Assembly: GCA_023657425.1 (NCBI GenBank)
Contig: JAGTJW010000001.1
Location: forward strand, 806,001-870,000
Reading direction: 5' to 3'
DNA length: 64,000 nucleotides
Source of the DNA: Ideonella sp. WA131b
GTDB taxonomy: Bacteria; Pseudomonadota; Gammaproteobacteria; Burkholderiales; Burkholderiaceae_C
The notes under the pieces: model-generated
Seen by the model: the letters and a program-made list of their open reading frames with translations, nothing else
What the model was told of the DNA's origin: nothing
Database searches by the model: none
Made by a program: the position numbers and the translations under genes
Part shown: positions 1 to 8,617 of the stretch, piece after piece
Layout: the number at the start of each line of letters is the position of its first letter
Numbering within the stretch: the first letter of the stretch is position 1

Positions 1-1
1 G

Positions 2-2857
2 GGCGGCCTGCACATCCGCTGGCCCGACGCGCCGCTGGAGCAGGAGGCGCGGCTGATGGACTACAAGTGGTACGCCGCGCTCGCCTATGTGCGCGCCAAC
101 CGGCTCAACCACGACGTCATCCGCACGGACCGCGACCGCTTCGGCATCATCGCCAGCGGCAAGGCCTACAACGACACGCGCCAGGCGCTGGCCGACCTGG
201 GCCTTGACGACTCCACTTGCCGCGCCCTCGGCATACGCCTGCACAAGGTGAACGTGGTGTGGCCGCTGGAGGCCACCATCACGCGCGACTTCGCCACGGG
301 CCTGCAGGAGATCCTGGTGGTGGAGGAAAAGCGCCAGGTCATCGAGTACCAGCTCAAGGAAGAGCTCTACAACTGGCGCCCCGACGTGCGCCCCAACGTG
401 CTGGGTAAGTTCGACGAACCCGAGGGGGACGCCACTGGCGGCGAATGGAGCATGCCCAACCCGAGCGAGAACGGGCTGCTGCGCGCCAAGGCCGATCTCT
501 CGCCCGCGATCATCGCCAAGGCCCTGGCCAGGCGACTCAAGAAGCTCGGCGTGCCGGAAGACATCGAGCGCCGCATGGCACAGCGCCTGACGGTGCTCGA
601 CGCACGCGCGCGCGAGCTCGCCGTGCTCAAGACCGACACCGGCGACCGCGCTCCCTGGTTCTGCAGCGGCTGCCCTCACAACACCAGCACGCGCGTGCCC
701 GAGGGCAGCCGCGCCGTGGCCGGCATCGGCTGCCACTACATGGCCGTGTGGATGGACCGCAGCACCAGCACCTTCACGCAGATGGGTGGCGAGGGTGTGC
801 CCTGGGTCGGCCAGGCGCCGTTCACGACCGAGAACCACGTGTTTGCCAACCTCGGCGACGGCACCTACTTCCACAGCGGCCACCTGGCCATCCGCCAGAG
901 CATCGCGGCCGGCGTGAACATCACCTACAAGCTGCTCTACAACGACGCGGTGGCCATGACCGGCGGTCAGCAGGTGGGCGAGCGGCCCGAGGGCCACAGC
1001 GTGCTGCAGATCCAGAAGAGCCTGGTCAGCGAGGGCGTGAAGAAGCTCGTGATCGTCACCGACGAACCGGCCAAGTACCAGGGCGCGGCGCTGGAGGCCG
1101 GCGTCACCGTGCACCACCGCGACGAGCTCGACCGCATCCAGCGCGAGCTGCGCGAGGTCCCCGGCACGACGGTGCTGATCTACGACCAGACTTGCGCCAC
1201 CGAGAAGCGCCGCCGCAGGAAGCGCGGCAAGATGGTCGACCCGGCCAAGCGCGTCGTCATCAACGAGCTGGTCTGCGAGGGCTGCGGTGATTGCTCGGTG
1301 CAAAGCAATTGCCTGAGCGTGGAGCCGCTGGACACCGAGTTCGGTCGCAAGAGACGCATCAACCAGAACTCCTGCAACAAGGACTTCTCCTGCGTCAAGG
1401 GCTTCTGCCCGAGCTTCGTCACCGTCGAGGGCGGGCAGCTGAAGAAGCCCAGGAAAGAGAAGAAGGGCACGCTCGACGGCCTGCCGGCACTGCCCGAGCC
1501 GGCGCTGCCGCTGTCCGTGGGTGGCAGCGAGCGCGCATGGGGCATCGTGGTGGGCGGCGTCGGCGGCACCGGCGTCATCACCATCGGCCAGATCCTGGGC
1601 ATGGCTGCACACCTCGAGGGCCGGGGTGTGGTCACGCAGGACGCCGGTGGCCTGGCGCAGAAGGGCGGCGCCACCTGGAGCCACATCCAGATCGCCAACC
1701 GCTCCGACGCCATCCACACCACCAAGGTCGACACCGCACAGGCCGACCTCGTGATCGCCTGCGACAGCATCGTCGGCGCCAGCAAGTACACCCTCACGGT
1801 GATGCAGCACGGCCGCACCTACGTGGCGCTCAACACCCACGGCACGCCGACAGCCGGCTTCGTGAAGAACCCGGACTGGCAGTTTCCCGGCAGCAACTGC
1901 GAGACCGTGCTGCGCGCCACCGTCGGCGAGGGCCTGGTGGGCGCCTTCGATGCCGAGCAGGTGGCCGAGCAGCTGCTCGGCGACAGCATCTACACCAACC
2001 CGCTGATGATGGGCTACGCCTGGCAGCAGGGGCGCATCCCGCTGAGCCTGGCCGCCATCCTGCGCGCCATCGAGCTCAACGGCGTGCAGGTCGAGAACAA
2101 CAAGGCCGCGTTCGAATGGGGTCGGCGCTGCGCCCACGACCTGGCCTCGGTCACCGCCCTCTTCAAGGCGCAGCAGGTGATCCAGTTCGCCAGGAAGCCG
2201 TCGCTGGACGAGCTGCTCCAAACTCGCGTGGCCTTCCTCACCGGCTACCAGGACGCTGCCTACGCGCAGCGCTACGCCGGCTTCGTGGAGAAGGTGCGCG
2301 CGGCCGAAGCGCCGCTGGGCGGGGGCACGCCGCTGGCCGAGGCCGTGGCGCGCTACCTCTTCAAGTTGATGGCCTACAAGGACGAGTACGAAGTCGCGCG
2401 GCTGCACACCGACGCGGCCTTCACGGCCAAGATCGACGCGATGTTCGAGGGCGACTACAAGCTCGTGCACCACCTGGCGCCGCCGCTGCTGGCAAAAACC
2501 AACGAGAAGGGCGAGCTGGTGAAGCGCCCTTACGGCCCCTGGATGCGCACGGCCTTCGGCCTCCTGGCCAGGCTCAAGAGCCTGCGCGGCACGGCGCTTG
2601 ACGTCTTCGGCCGCACCGAGGAGCGTCGCACGGAGCGCGCGCTCATCGCCCGCTACGAGTCCACCGTCACCGAGCTGCTGAAGACGCTCGCCGCAACCAA
2701 CCGCACGCAGGCGGTGGAGATCGCGCGGCTGCCGGAGGACATCCGCGGCTTCGGCCACGTGAAGCTGCGCCACCTCAAGGCCGTGGAGCCGCGCTGGGAC
2801 GCGCTGATGCAGCGCTGGCGCGCAGGACCCGTGGGCGACGGGCGCCGCGCCTTTTGA
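2..2857 (+). CDS. Indolepyruvate ferredoxin oxidoreductase, fused alpha/beta type (5' truncated by window edge)
   Basis: The reading frame is open from base 2, so the gene starts before the window; about 951 residues are visible and the family is usually about 1150-1200 long, so the N-terminal part is missing. The enzyme oxidatively decarboxylates aryl pyruvates from amino-acid breakdown to aryl-acetyl-CoA, passing electrons to ferredoxin. Visible parts: a TPP-binding segment with CSGCPHNTST, then a Cys-rich 4Fe-4S stretch (CEGCGDC ... CNKDFSCVKGFCPSF) near residues 420-475, then the gamma-type domain starting with GGVGGTGVITIGQ, and a C-terminal DUF6537-like region. The downstream NUDIX gene overlaps its stop codon. 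Identity is firm; cytoplasmic location is from the family. Confidence 0.93.
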   Translation, partial: GGLHIRWPDAPLEQEARLMDYKWYAALAYVRANRLNHDVIRTDRDRFGIIASGKAYNDTRQALADLGLDDSTCRALGIRLHKVNVVWPLEATITRDFATGLQEILVVEEKRQVIEYQLKEELYNWRPDVRPNVLGKFDEPEGDATGGEWSMPNPSENGLLRAKADLSPAIIAKALARRLKKLGVPEDIERRMAQRLTVLDARARELAVLKTDTGDRAPWFCSGCPHNTSTRVPEGSRAVAGIGCHYMAVWMDRSTSTFTQMGGEGVPWVGQAPFTTENHVFANLGDGTYFHSGHLAIRQSIAAGVNITYKLLYNDAVAMTGGQQVGERPEGHSVLQIQKSLVSEGVKKLVIVTDEPAKYQGAALEAGVTVHHRDELDRIQRELREVPGTTVLIYDQTCATEKRRRRKRGKMVDPAKRVVINELVCEGCGDCSVQSNCLSVEPLDTEFGRKRRINQNSCNKDFSCVKGFCPSFVTVEGGQLKKPRKEKKGTLDGLPALPEPALPLSVGGSERAWGIVVGGVGGTGVITIGQILGMAAHLEGRGVVTQDAGGLAQKGGATWSHIQIANRSDAIHTTKVDTAQADLVIACDSIVGASKYTLTVMQHGRTYVALNTHGTPTAGFVKNPDWQFPGSNCETVLRATVGEGLVGAFDAEQVAEQLLGDSIYTNPLMMGYAWQQGRIPLSLAAILRAIELNGVQVENNKAAFEWGRRCAHDLASVTALFKAQQVIQFARKPSLDELLQTRVAFLTGYQDAAYAQRYAGFVEKVRAAEAPLGGGTPLAEAVARYLFKLMAYKDEYEVARLHTDAAFTAKIDAMFEGDYKLVHHLAPPLLAKTNEKGELVKRPYGPWMRTAFGLLARLKSLRGTALDVFGRTEERRTERALIARYESTVTELLKTLAATNRTQAVEIARLPEDIRGFGHVKLRHLKAVEPRWDALMQRWRAGPVGDGRRAF

Positions 2858-3711
2858 GCGCCAGGCCCGGGGCCATTCCGGCGCTGGCAGCGGCCCGCCG
2901 CGCCGTGCGACCGCGCCGCGCGGTCTGGCTGGACGGCGAGCGCGTGGGCTGCGTGGCCGAGCCGCACCTGCCCTTGCTGGCGGCCGAGGTCGGGGCGTTC
3001 GAGGTCGGCGCCCAGCGCGTAGACATCGTGCTGCCGCCAACAGAACGCCAGGCCCAGTTGGCCCGGCTGCACCACGGCTGGCACGCCCAGGGCGCCATCG
3101 TCGGCTGGCGCGACGAGCCCTACGCCCTGGCGCCGCTCGACGGCCCGGCCGCCGGCACGCCGCGCGTGGCCATCGAGCGCGCGGCGTCGCGCTTCTGGGG
3201 CAGCCTCACCTTCGGCGCGCATGCCAACGGCTTTGTGCGCGGGCCCGATGGGCGGGCGGCCGCGCTGTGGATCGCGCAGCGTTCGTCCAGCAAGCCCACC
3301 GACCCGGGCCTGTTCGACAACCTGGTGGGTGGCGGCGTGCCGCTGGGCCAGCGGCCGGCCGAGACGCTGGTGCGCGAGGCCTGGGAGGAAGCCGGCCTCG
3401 CGGCCGACCTGGCCACGCGCGCCACGCCGGTGCGCGTGCTGCGCATCGAGCGCGACATCCCGGAAGGCCTGCAGCGCGAGCGGCTTTACGCCTTCGACCT
3501 CGAATTGCCTGCGGGCCTGACACCACAGAACCAGGACGGCGAGGTGCAGGGCTTCCGCCTGCTGGCCCTGCAAGACGCCCTGGCACTGGCCCTGGGCGAG
3601 GCCATGACGGTGGACGCGGCGCTCGTGACGCTGGACTTCGCGTTCCGTCACGGCGTGCTGCCGGCCGCGCTGGCCGAGTCCTGGCGATCTTTCCTCGCCA
3701 GTCCATGCTGA
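2854..3711 (+). CDS. NUDIX hydrolase with N-terminal DUF4743-like domain
   Basis: 285 residues from a TTG start that overlaps the stop of the preceding gene (TTGA), which implies translational coupling. The NUDIX box is seen at about residues 150-173 (GGGVPLGQRPAETL then VREAWEEAGL), holding the REXXEE metal-binding core. The N-terminal 120 residues look like the DUF4743 domain found with Tnr3-type thiamine-related pyrophosphohydrolases. The substrate is therefore probably a nucleoside diphosphate derivative or thiamine diphosphate-like compound, but nothing in the sequence fixes it. The preceding enzyme uses thiamine diphosphate, so a role in clearing damaged cofactor is possible; that is speculation from context. 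Confidence 0.85.
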   Translation: MSARPGAIPALAAARRAVRPRRAVWLDGERVGCVAEPHLPLLAAEVGAFEVGAQRVDIVLPPTERQAQLARLHHGWHAQGAIVGWRDEPYALAPLDGPAAGTPRVAIERAASRFWGSLTFGAHANGFVRGPDGRAAALWIAQRSSSKPTDPGLFDNLVGGGVPLGQRPAETLVREAWEEAGLAADLATRATPVRVLRIERDIPEGLQRERLYAFDLELPAGLTPQNQDGEVQGFRLLALQDALALALGEAMTVDAALVTLDFAFRHGVLPAALAESWRSFLASPC

Positions 3712-3754
3712 TTCCGCCTTGCCGGCAGCTCTGCAAGTGCTGTCGGCGCGACGC

Positions 3755-3771
3755 CTGGGGGAAACCCCCGG
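3755..3771. terminator. Short GC hairpin after the NUDIX gene
   Basis: GGGGG-AAA-CCCCC with flanking T-G and C-G pairs lies in the 154-bp gap between the NUDIX gene and dctP. There is no U-run on either side, so it is only a weak terminator candidate. Nothing else was recognised in this gap apart from the dctP ribosome-binding site (CGGAG) about 10 bases before its ATG. Confidence 0.3.
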
Positions 3772-3865
3772 TTGCCGCAACGCGTCCGGGCGGTGACAGT
3801 CCCGCAGTTCAGCGCGTGTCCTGGACATGCCCGAATCAAGAACCCCGCCACCCGGAGACCACCCC

Positions 3866-4990
3866 ATGAGCGACCCCTCCACCGCGGCCAAGCGCCGTGG
3901 CTTCCTGAAGACTGCCGCGGCCGGCGCCGTCGGCTCGGCCGCGATGGCCGCGCCGATGGTGTCGATGGCCCAGACCACGACCTTCCGCTTTCAGAGCACC
4001 TGGCCGGCGCGGGACATCTTCCACGAGTACGCCAACGACTTCGCCAAGAAGGTCAACGACATGGCGGGCAACCGCCTGAAGATCGAGGTGCTGCCCTCGG
4101 GCTCGGTGGTGCCGGCCTTCCAGTTGCTCGACGCGGTGAACAAGGGCACGCTCGATGGCGGCCACGGCGTGCTGGCCTACCACTACGGCAAGGCCAACGC
4201 GCTGGCCCTGTGGGGCAGCGGCCCGGCTTACGGCATGGACCCGAACATGGTGCTCTCGTGGCACTACTACGGCGGCGGCAAGGCGCTGCTGGAGGAGATC
4301 TACAAGTCGCTGAACATCGACGTGGTCTCTTTTGTCTATGGCCCGATGCCGACGCAGCCGCTGGGCTGGTTCAAGAAGCCCATCGCCAAGGTCGACGACC
4401 TCAAGGGCCTGAAGTACCGCACCGTCGGCCTGGCCATCGATGTGTTCAAGGAGCTGGGTGCTGCCGTCAACCCGCTGCCCGGCGGCGAGATCGTGCCGGC
4501 GCTGGACCGCGGCCTCATCGACGCGGCCGAGTTCAACAACGCCACCTCCGACCGCATCCTGGGTTTCCCCGACGTGGTGAAGAACTGCATGCTGCAGAGC
4601 TTCCACCAGAGCGGCGAGCAGTTCGAGATCCTGTTCAACAAGGACAAGTACAACGCCCTGCCCGCCGAACTGAAGTCGGTGATCGACTTCGCCGTGCAGG
4701 CGGCCAGCGCCGACATGTCCTGGAAGGCCATCCAGCGCAACAGCCAGGACTACATCGAGCTCAAGACCAAGGACAAGGTCAACTTCTTCAAGACGCCCGA
4801 CGCCGTGCTGCGCGCGCAGCTGGCGGCCTGGGACAAGGTGACGGCCGCCAAGAGCGCCGAGCAGCCGATGTTCAAGAAGGTCATGGACAGCCAGCGCGCC
4901 TACGCCGAACGCGCCGGGTCGTGGCAGAACGACTACATGGTCGACTTCAAGATGGCCTGGAACCACTACTTCCGCGCCCGCAAGAGCTGA
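3866..4990 (+). CDS. dctP: TRAP transporter periplasmic solute-binding protein, DctP family
   Basis: 374 residues. The start was set at the ATG behind CGGAGACCACCCC rather than an upstream in-frame ATG, because it gives a proper Tat signal: KRRGFLKTAAAGAVG at residues 9-23, with a cleavage region near MAQTTT. The mature protein shows the DctP fold features TFRFQSTWPA at its start and the conserved LKGLKYRT / IDAAEFNN stretches. It captures a carboxylate-type substrate in the periplasm and hands it to the DctQM membrane part encoded next. The family commonly binds C4-dicarboxylates, keto acids or amides; the ligand here is unknown. It heads the dctPQM operon. Confidence 0.93.
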   Translation: MSDPSTAAKRRGFLKTAAAGAVGSAAMAAPMVSMAQTTTFRFQSTWPARDIFHEYANDFAKKVNDMAGNRLKIEVLPSGSVVPAFQLLDAVNKGTLDGGHGVLAYHYGKANALALWGSGPAYGMDPNMVLSWHYYGGGKALLEEIYKSLNIDVVSFVYGPMPTQPLGWFKKPIAKVDDLKGLKYRTVGLAIDVFKELGAAVNPLPGGEIVPALDRGLIDAAEFNNATSDRILGFPDVVKNCMLQSFHQSGEQFEILFNKDKYNALPAELKSVIDFAVQAASADMSWKAIQRNSQDYIELKTKDKVNFFKTPDAVLRAQLAAWDKVTAAKSAEQPMFKKVMDSQRAYAERAGSWQNDYMVDFKMAWNHYFRARKS

Positions 4991-5014
4991 AGTCTCTTTC
5001 CGCCCGGCACCCGG

Positions 5015-5044
5015 GGGCCACCGTTGCCGCAAGGCCGGTGGCCC
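5015..5044 (+). other. Intercistronic stem-loop between dctP and dctQ
   Basis: GGGCCACCG (5015-5023) and CGGTGGCCC (5036-5044) form a perfect 9-bp stem around a 12-base loop, in the 105-bp gap between dctP and dctQ. There is no following U-run, so it looks like an mRNA stabiliser or partial terminator that lets the binding protein be made in excess of the membrane subunits. That role is inferred from analogous transport operons. Confidence 0.6.
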
Positions 5045-5095
5045 TCGGGCCGTCTGAGCCTTACCTGACTGTTTCCTGAATCACCGGATCACACC

Positions 5096-5716
5096 ATGCA
5101 ATCGCTGCTGCTGCGGGTCGATCGGCTGTCCACCGGGCTGGGCCAGTTCTTTGCCTGGCTCATCATCCTGCTCACGCTCATGATCACCTGGGAAGTGTTC
5201 TCGCGCTACGCGCTGAACAGCCCGCACGACTGGGCGCTCGACGCCCAGGTGATGATGTACGGCACCCTGTTCATGATGGCCGGCGCCTACACGCTGGCCA
5301 AGAACAGCCACGTCCGAGGCGACGTGCTCTACGGCTTCTTCCGCCCGCGCACGCAGGCCACGCTGGACCTGATCCTGTACGTGCTGTTCTTCCTGCCCGG
5401 CATCGTGGCGCTCACCTGGGCGGGCTGGACCTTCGCGCAGGAGTCGCTCGCCATCCGCGAAAGCACCTTCAGCGCCACGCCGCTGCCGCTGTACCCGTTC
5501 AAGTTCGTCATCCCGGTGGCCGGCGGCATGCTGCTGCTGCAGGGTCTGGTGGAGATCGTGCGCTGCGTGCAGTGCATCCGCAGCGGCGAGTGGCCCTCGC
5601 GCGAGCAGGACGTCGAAGAGGTCGACGTCGAAAAGCTCAAGGCCATGGTGCACGTGAAGGACGAGGACATCCAGGCGCTGGACAAGTTCGTCGCTCCGCA
5701 GGGGGGCACGAAGTGA
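5096..5716 (+). CDS. dctQ: TRAP transporter small permease, DctQ family
   Basis: 206 residues with four predicted membrane helices (about residues 15-40, 52-72, 90-112 and 137-160) and the small-permease signature EVFSRYALNSPHDWALD near residue 33. It forms the membrane complex with DctM and docks the loaded binding protein. The C-terminal tail is unusually charged (EEVDVEKLKAMVHVKDEDIQ), longer than in typical DctQ. Its stop overlaps the GTG start of dctM by four bases, so the two are translationally coupled. Confidence 0.92.
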   Translation: MQSLLLRVDRLSTGLGQFFAWLIILLTLMITWEVFSRYALNSPHDWALDAQVMMYGTLFMMAGAYTLAKNSHVRGDVLYGFFRPRTQATLDLILYVLFFLPGIVALTWAGWTFAQESLAIRESTFSATPLPLYPFKFVIPVAGGMLLLQGLVEIVRCVQCIRSGEWPSREQDVEEVDVEKLKAMVHVKDEDIQALDKFVAPQGGTK

Positions 5717-7854
5717 AGATCCGCAAGGAACTCTGGTTCGGCTTCATCCTGATGGCCCTCATCATCGCCGGCACGGCGGTGATGCTGCTGTCGGCCGACA
5801 AGATCACCAGCGGCCACCTCGGCCTGATGATGCTGGCGCTGGTGGTGGTGGCCATCATGCTGGGCTTCCCCACGGCATTCACGCTGATGGGCATGGGCAT
5901 GATCTTCACGTGGATCGCCTACGAGGAGAACACCAGCAAGACGCTCACCCTGATGGTGCAGAGCGCGTTCAAGGTGATGGGCAACGACGTGCTCATCTCG
6001 ATCCCGCTGTTCGTGTTCATGGGCTACCTGGTCGAGCGGGCCAACCTGATCGACAAGCTGTTCCGCAGCCTGCACCTGGCGCTGGCGCGCGTGCCGGGCT
6101 CGCTGGCGGTGGCCACCATCTTCACCTGCGCGGTGTTCGCCACGGCCACCGGCATCGTGGGTGCGGTGGTCACGCTGATGGGCCTGCTGGCGCTGCCGCA
6201 GATGCTCAAGGGTGGCTATGACGTGCGCGTCTCGGCCGGCGCCATCACCGCCGGCGGCTGCCTGGGCATCCTGATCCCGCCCAGCGTGATGCTGATCGTC
6301 TACGGCGCCACGGCGGGCGTCTCGGTGGTGCAGTTGTACGCCGGGGCGTTTTTCCCGGGGCTGATGCTGGCGGGGCTGTACATCATCTACGTGATCCTGC
6401 TGGCCAAGCTCAAGCCCAACCTGATGCCGCCCCTGACGGCGGCGCAGCGCTTCGTGCCGCTGCTGCCCGCCGTGCAGCCGCTGGCCGACCGGGGCGCGAA
6501 GCTGGCGCTGCCGGCGCTGCTGGGCAGCGCCTTCGGCACGGCCGAGGCCGGCACACGGCAGGTGCTGCGCAAGCAGCTGTTCATCGCCTTGCTGCCGCTG
6601 GCGGTGTTTCTGGTGGTGGCCTTCACGAGCTGGCACCTGAACACGCGGCCCGGCGCGGCCCCCGCGCCGGCACCCGTGACCACGGGCGATCTGGCCACGC
6701 CTGCAGGCAGCGGTGATCTGGCCGAGCCCGCCAGCGCGGGTGGGCTGCAGGAGCCGCCCAGCAGCGAAGGGGGCCTGAAGGAGCCGCCGGCCGCTGGCGG
6801 CCTGGCCGAGCCGCCAGCGGCCGGCGGCGTGCAGGAGCCTCCCGGCGCGGCCGGCATGCAGGAGCCCCCGGGGGCCGCCCCCGCCGCCGAGGCCCCGCGC
6901 GAGCGCAGCGAGCCCACGCGCGGCTTCTGGATCGGGCTGGGTGTCGGCGCCGGTGCCCTGCTGCTGTTCTACGGCCTGCTCAGCTTCCAGCGGCTGGAGG
7001 TGTTCAAGATGCTGCTGGGCAGCTTCTTCCCGCTGCTGCTGCTCATTCTGTCGGTCCTGGGTTCCATCGTGCTGGGCCTGGCCACACCCACCGAGGCCGC
7101 CGCCGTGGGTGCCTTCGGCGGCTACCTGCTGGCCGCCGTCTACGCGGTGCTGGGCAAGGGGGCGGGCGGGCGACGGCGCATCTTCGGGCTGTGGCTGCTG
7201 CTGTGGTCACCGGCGATCGCGGTGCTCACGTGGTTCCTGCTGCACGAAGAGGGCTTCGGTGCGCCGCCGGTGCCGCTGTGGCTGGGCAGCGTGGCCGCGG
7301 TGGGCGTGCTGGGTTGGGTGTTCGCGGCCTACCGGCAGTCGGGCCTGCAGACCGAGGTCAAGGAGTCGGTGCTGCTGACGGCCAAGACCAGCGCCATGGT
7401 GTGCTGGCTGTTCGTGGGGAGCGCCATCTTTTCTGCCGCCTTCGCGCTGCTCGGCGGCCAGGAGCTGGTCGAGAAGTGGGTGATGTCGCTCAACCTGAGC
7501 AAGACCGAGTTCCTGGTGCTCAGCCAGGTGATCATCTTCATCCTCGGCTGGCCGCTGGAGTGGACGGAGATCATCGTGATCTTCATGCCCATCTTCATCC
7601 CGCTGCTCGACAACTTCGGCGTCGACCCGCTGTTCTTCGGCCTGCTGGTGGCGCTGAACCTGCAGACGGCCTTCCTGAGCCCACCGGTGGCGATGGCGGC
7701 CTTCTACCTGAAGGGCGTGAGCCCGCCGCACGTGACGCTGAACCAGATCTTCGCGGGGATGATCCCGTTCATGGGCATCCAGATCATCGCCATCGTGCTG
7801 CTGTACAACTTCCCGGCGATCGGGATGTGGCTGCCGGAGGTGCTGTACCGGTAG
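5713..7854 (+). CDS. dctM: TRAP transporter large permease, DctM family, with a repeat-rich insertion
   Basis: 713 residues from a GTG that overlaps the dctQ stop (GTGA). Family members are usually about 430 residues, with a longer subgroup near 600. The ion-coupled channel helices are present in an N-terminal block (residues 1-230, including the GGCLGILIPPSVMLIVYG loop) and a C-terminal block (residues about 430-713, including PTEAAAVGAFG and the NLQTAFLSPPVAMAAFYLKG end). Between them sits an extra membrane region and a roughly 75-residue Pro/Glu/Gly/Ala repeat (see separate entry). The gene is last in dctPQM and is followed by a hairpin. The transporter part is sure; the role of the insert is unknown. 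Confidence 0.92.
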   Translation: MKIRKELWFGFILMALIIAGTAVMLLSADKITSGHLGLMMLALVVVAIMLGFPTAFTLMGMGMIFTWIAYEENTSKTLTLMVQSAFKVMGNDVLISIPLFVFMGYLVERANLIDKLFRSLHLALARVPGSLAVATIFTCAVFATATGIVGAVVTLMGLLALPQMLKGGYDVRVSAGAITAGGCLGILIPPSVMLIVYGATAGVSVVQLYAGAFFPGLMLAGLYIIYVILLAKLKPNLMPPLTAAQRFVPLLPAVQPLADRGAKLALPALLGSAFGTAEAGTRQVLRKQLFIALLPLAVFLVVAFTSWHLNTRPGAAPAPAPVTTGDLATPAGSGDLAEPASAGGLQEPPSSEGGLKEPPAAGGLAEPPAAGGVQEPPGAAGMQEPPGAAPAAEAPRERSEPTRGFWIGLGVGAGALLLFYGLLSFQRLEVFKMLLGSFFPLLLLILSVLGSIVLGLATPTEAAAVGAFGGYLLAAVYAVLGKGAGGRRRIFGLWLLLWSPAIAVLTWFLLHEEGFGAPPVPLWLGSVAAVGVLGWVFAAYRQSGLQTEVKESVLLTAKTSAMVCWLFVGSAIFSAAFALLGGQELVEKWVMSLNLSKTEFLVLSQVIIFILGWPLEWTEIIVIFMPIFIPLLDNFGVDPLFFGLLVALNLQTAFLSPPVAMAAFYLKGVSPPHVTLNQIFAGMIPFMGIQIIAIVLLYNFPAIGMWLPEVLYR
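6684..6878 (+). repeat. In-frame degenerate repeat coding (G)GLxEPPAA units in dctM
   Basis: About eight tandem degenerate units of 8-9 codons encode variants of GDLAEPAS, GGLQEPPS, GGLKEPPAA, GGLAEPPAA, GGVQEPPG and GMQEPPG. The stretch sits between two predicted membrane segments, so it forms a hydrophilic loop. The reading frame is kept throughout. Confidence 0.85.
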
Positions 7855-7869
7855 CGCGCCCGTGAAGAC

Positions 7870-7899
7870 GGCCCGCGCGTCGAAAGCGACGGGCGGGCC
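7870..7899. terminator. Hairpin between dctM and the convergent Rrf2 gene
   Basis: GGCCCG ... CGGGCC outer stem and GTCG-AAAG-CGAC inner stem form one hairpin in the 94-bp gap between two convergent genes. It is placed to end transcription from both sides, but lacks a clear U-run. Confidence 0.5.
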
Positions 7900-7948
7900 T
7901 GGCGGACCGGGGGCAAGCGGGCCCCCGGGAAGGGCGGACGGCGGCCGC

Positions 7949-8458
7949 TCAGCTGCCCAGCGAACGCGCCAGCGCGAACACCGAGTTCGGCGCCGTCGTG
8001 CGCACCGGCTTGACCGCCGGTTGCGGCGCAATGGCCCGGCGCGCGGGGCGGGCCTCGACGCTGATGCCCGAGTCCTTCTGCTCCTGCACCAGGCTGGCCA
8101 GCGTGATCGTGGCCATGTGCTCCAGCATGGTGGCGTTCAGGCGCTGCCACAGCGCGCGGCTCATGCCCAGGCTGCGCTCTTCCTCGCCCTGGCTCTCCAG
8201 CGGCTCGTCGACGGCCGAGACGATATCGGCCACCGTGATGCGCTCGGCGGGCCGGCCCAGCGTGTAGCCGCCACCGGGGCCGCGTGTGCTCTCGACGAGG
8301 CCGTCCTTGCGCAGGCGACTGAACAGCTGCTCCAGGTAGGACAGCGAGATCTGCTGGCGCTGGCTGATGGTGGCCAGGGCCACGGGCCCAGCCGGCTCGC
8401 GCAGGGCGAGGTCGATCAGCGCGTTGACGGCAAAACGGCCCTTGGTGCTCATGCGCAT
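7949..8458 (-). CDS. Rrf2/IscR-family transcriptional regulator without the cluster-binding cysteines
   Basis: 169 residues. The winged helix-turn-helix (residues 1-70) is a clear Rrf2 type: MRMSTKGRFAVNALIDLAL, then LATISQRQQISLSYLEQLFSRLRKDGLVESTRGPGGGY. In IscR three cysteines near residues 92-104 hold a 2Fe-2S cluster; here that stretch reads ESQGEEERSLGMSRALW, and the protein contains no cysteine at all. The flanking ALWQRLNATMLEHMATITLASL matches IscR well, so it is an IscR relative that cannot bind the cluster in the usual way. No suf/isc genes are adjacent. It is divergent from the NhaR-like gene with a 159-bp AT-rich gap. Confidence 0.87.
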   Translation of the reverse strand: MRMSTKGRFAVNALIDLALREPAGPVALATISQRQQISLSYLEQLFSRLRKDGLVESTRGPGGGYTLGRPAERITVADIVSAVDEPLESQGEEERSLGMSRALWQRLNATMLEHMATITLASLVQEQKDSGISVEARPARRAIAPQPAVKPVRTTAPNSVFALARSLGS

Positions 8459-8549
8459 GGGGTGTGCTCCTTGTGAAGCGCAGCGGGCTGTCGCAAGCCC
8501 TGGTGTGACACGACAACACTGAATGTAGGGTCAGGTTTTATTCGCGTAA

Positions 8550-8564
8550 ATTCGATAATTGAAT
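8550..8564. promoter_or_regulatory. Candidate LysR-type operator between the Rrf2 and NhaR-like genes
   Basis: ATTCGATAATTGAAT is a T-N11-A dyad (ATTC-N7-GAAT) about 55 bases before the NhaR-like start, in the only AT-rich stretch of the divergent gap. It could be the autoregulatory site of that LysR protein; this is inferred from position and symmetry. Confidence 0.4.
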
Positions 8565-8617
8565 AAGTAAACTTCGTAAAAAACGCATCGTTCCACGGAA
8601 CCTCCAGCCGAGTCTGC

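Noticed and set aside
3755-3771. Rho-independent terminator after the NUDIX gene
   Set aside because: Kept only at low confidence: short stem and no U-run on either strand.
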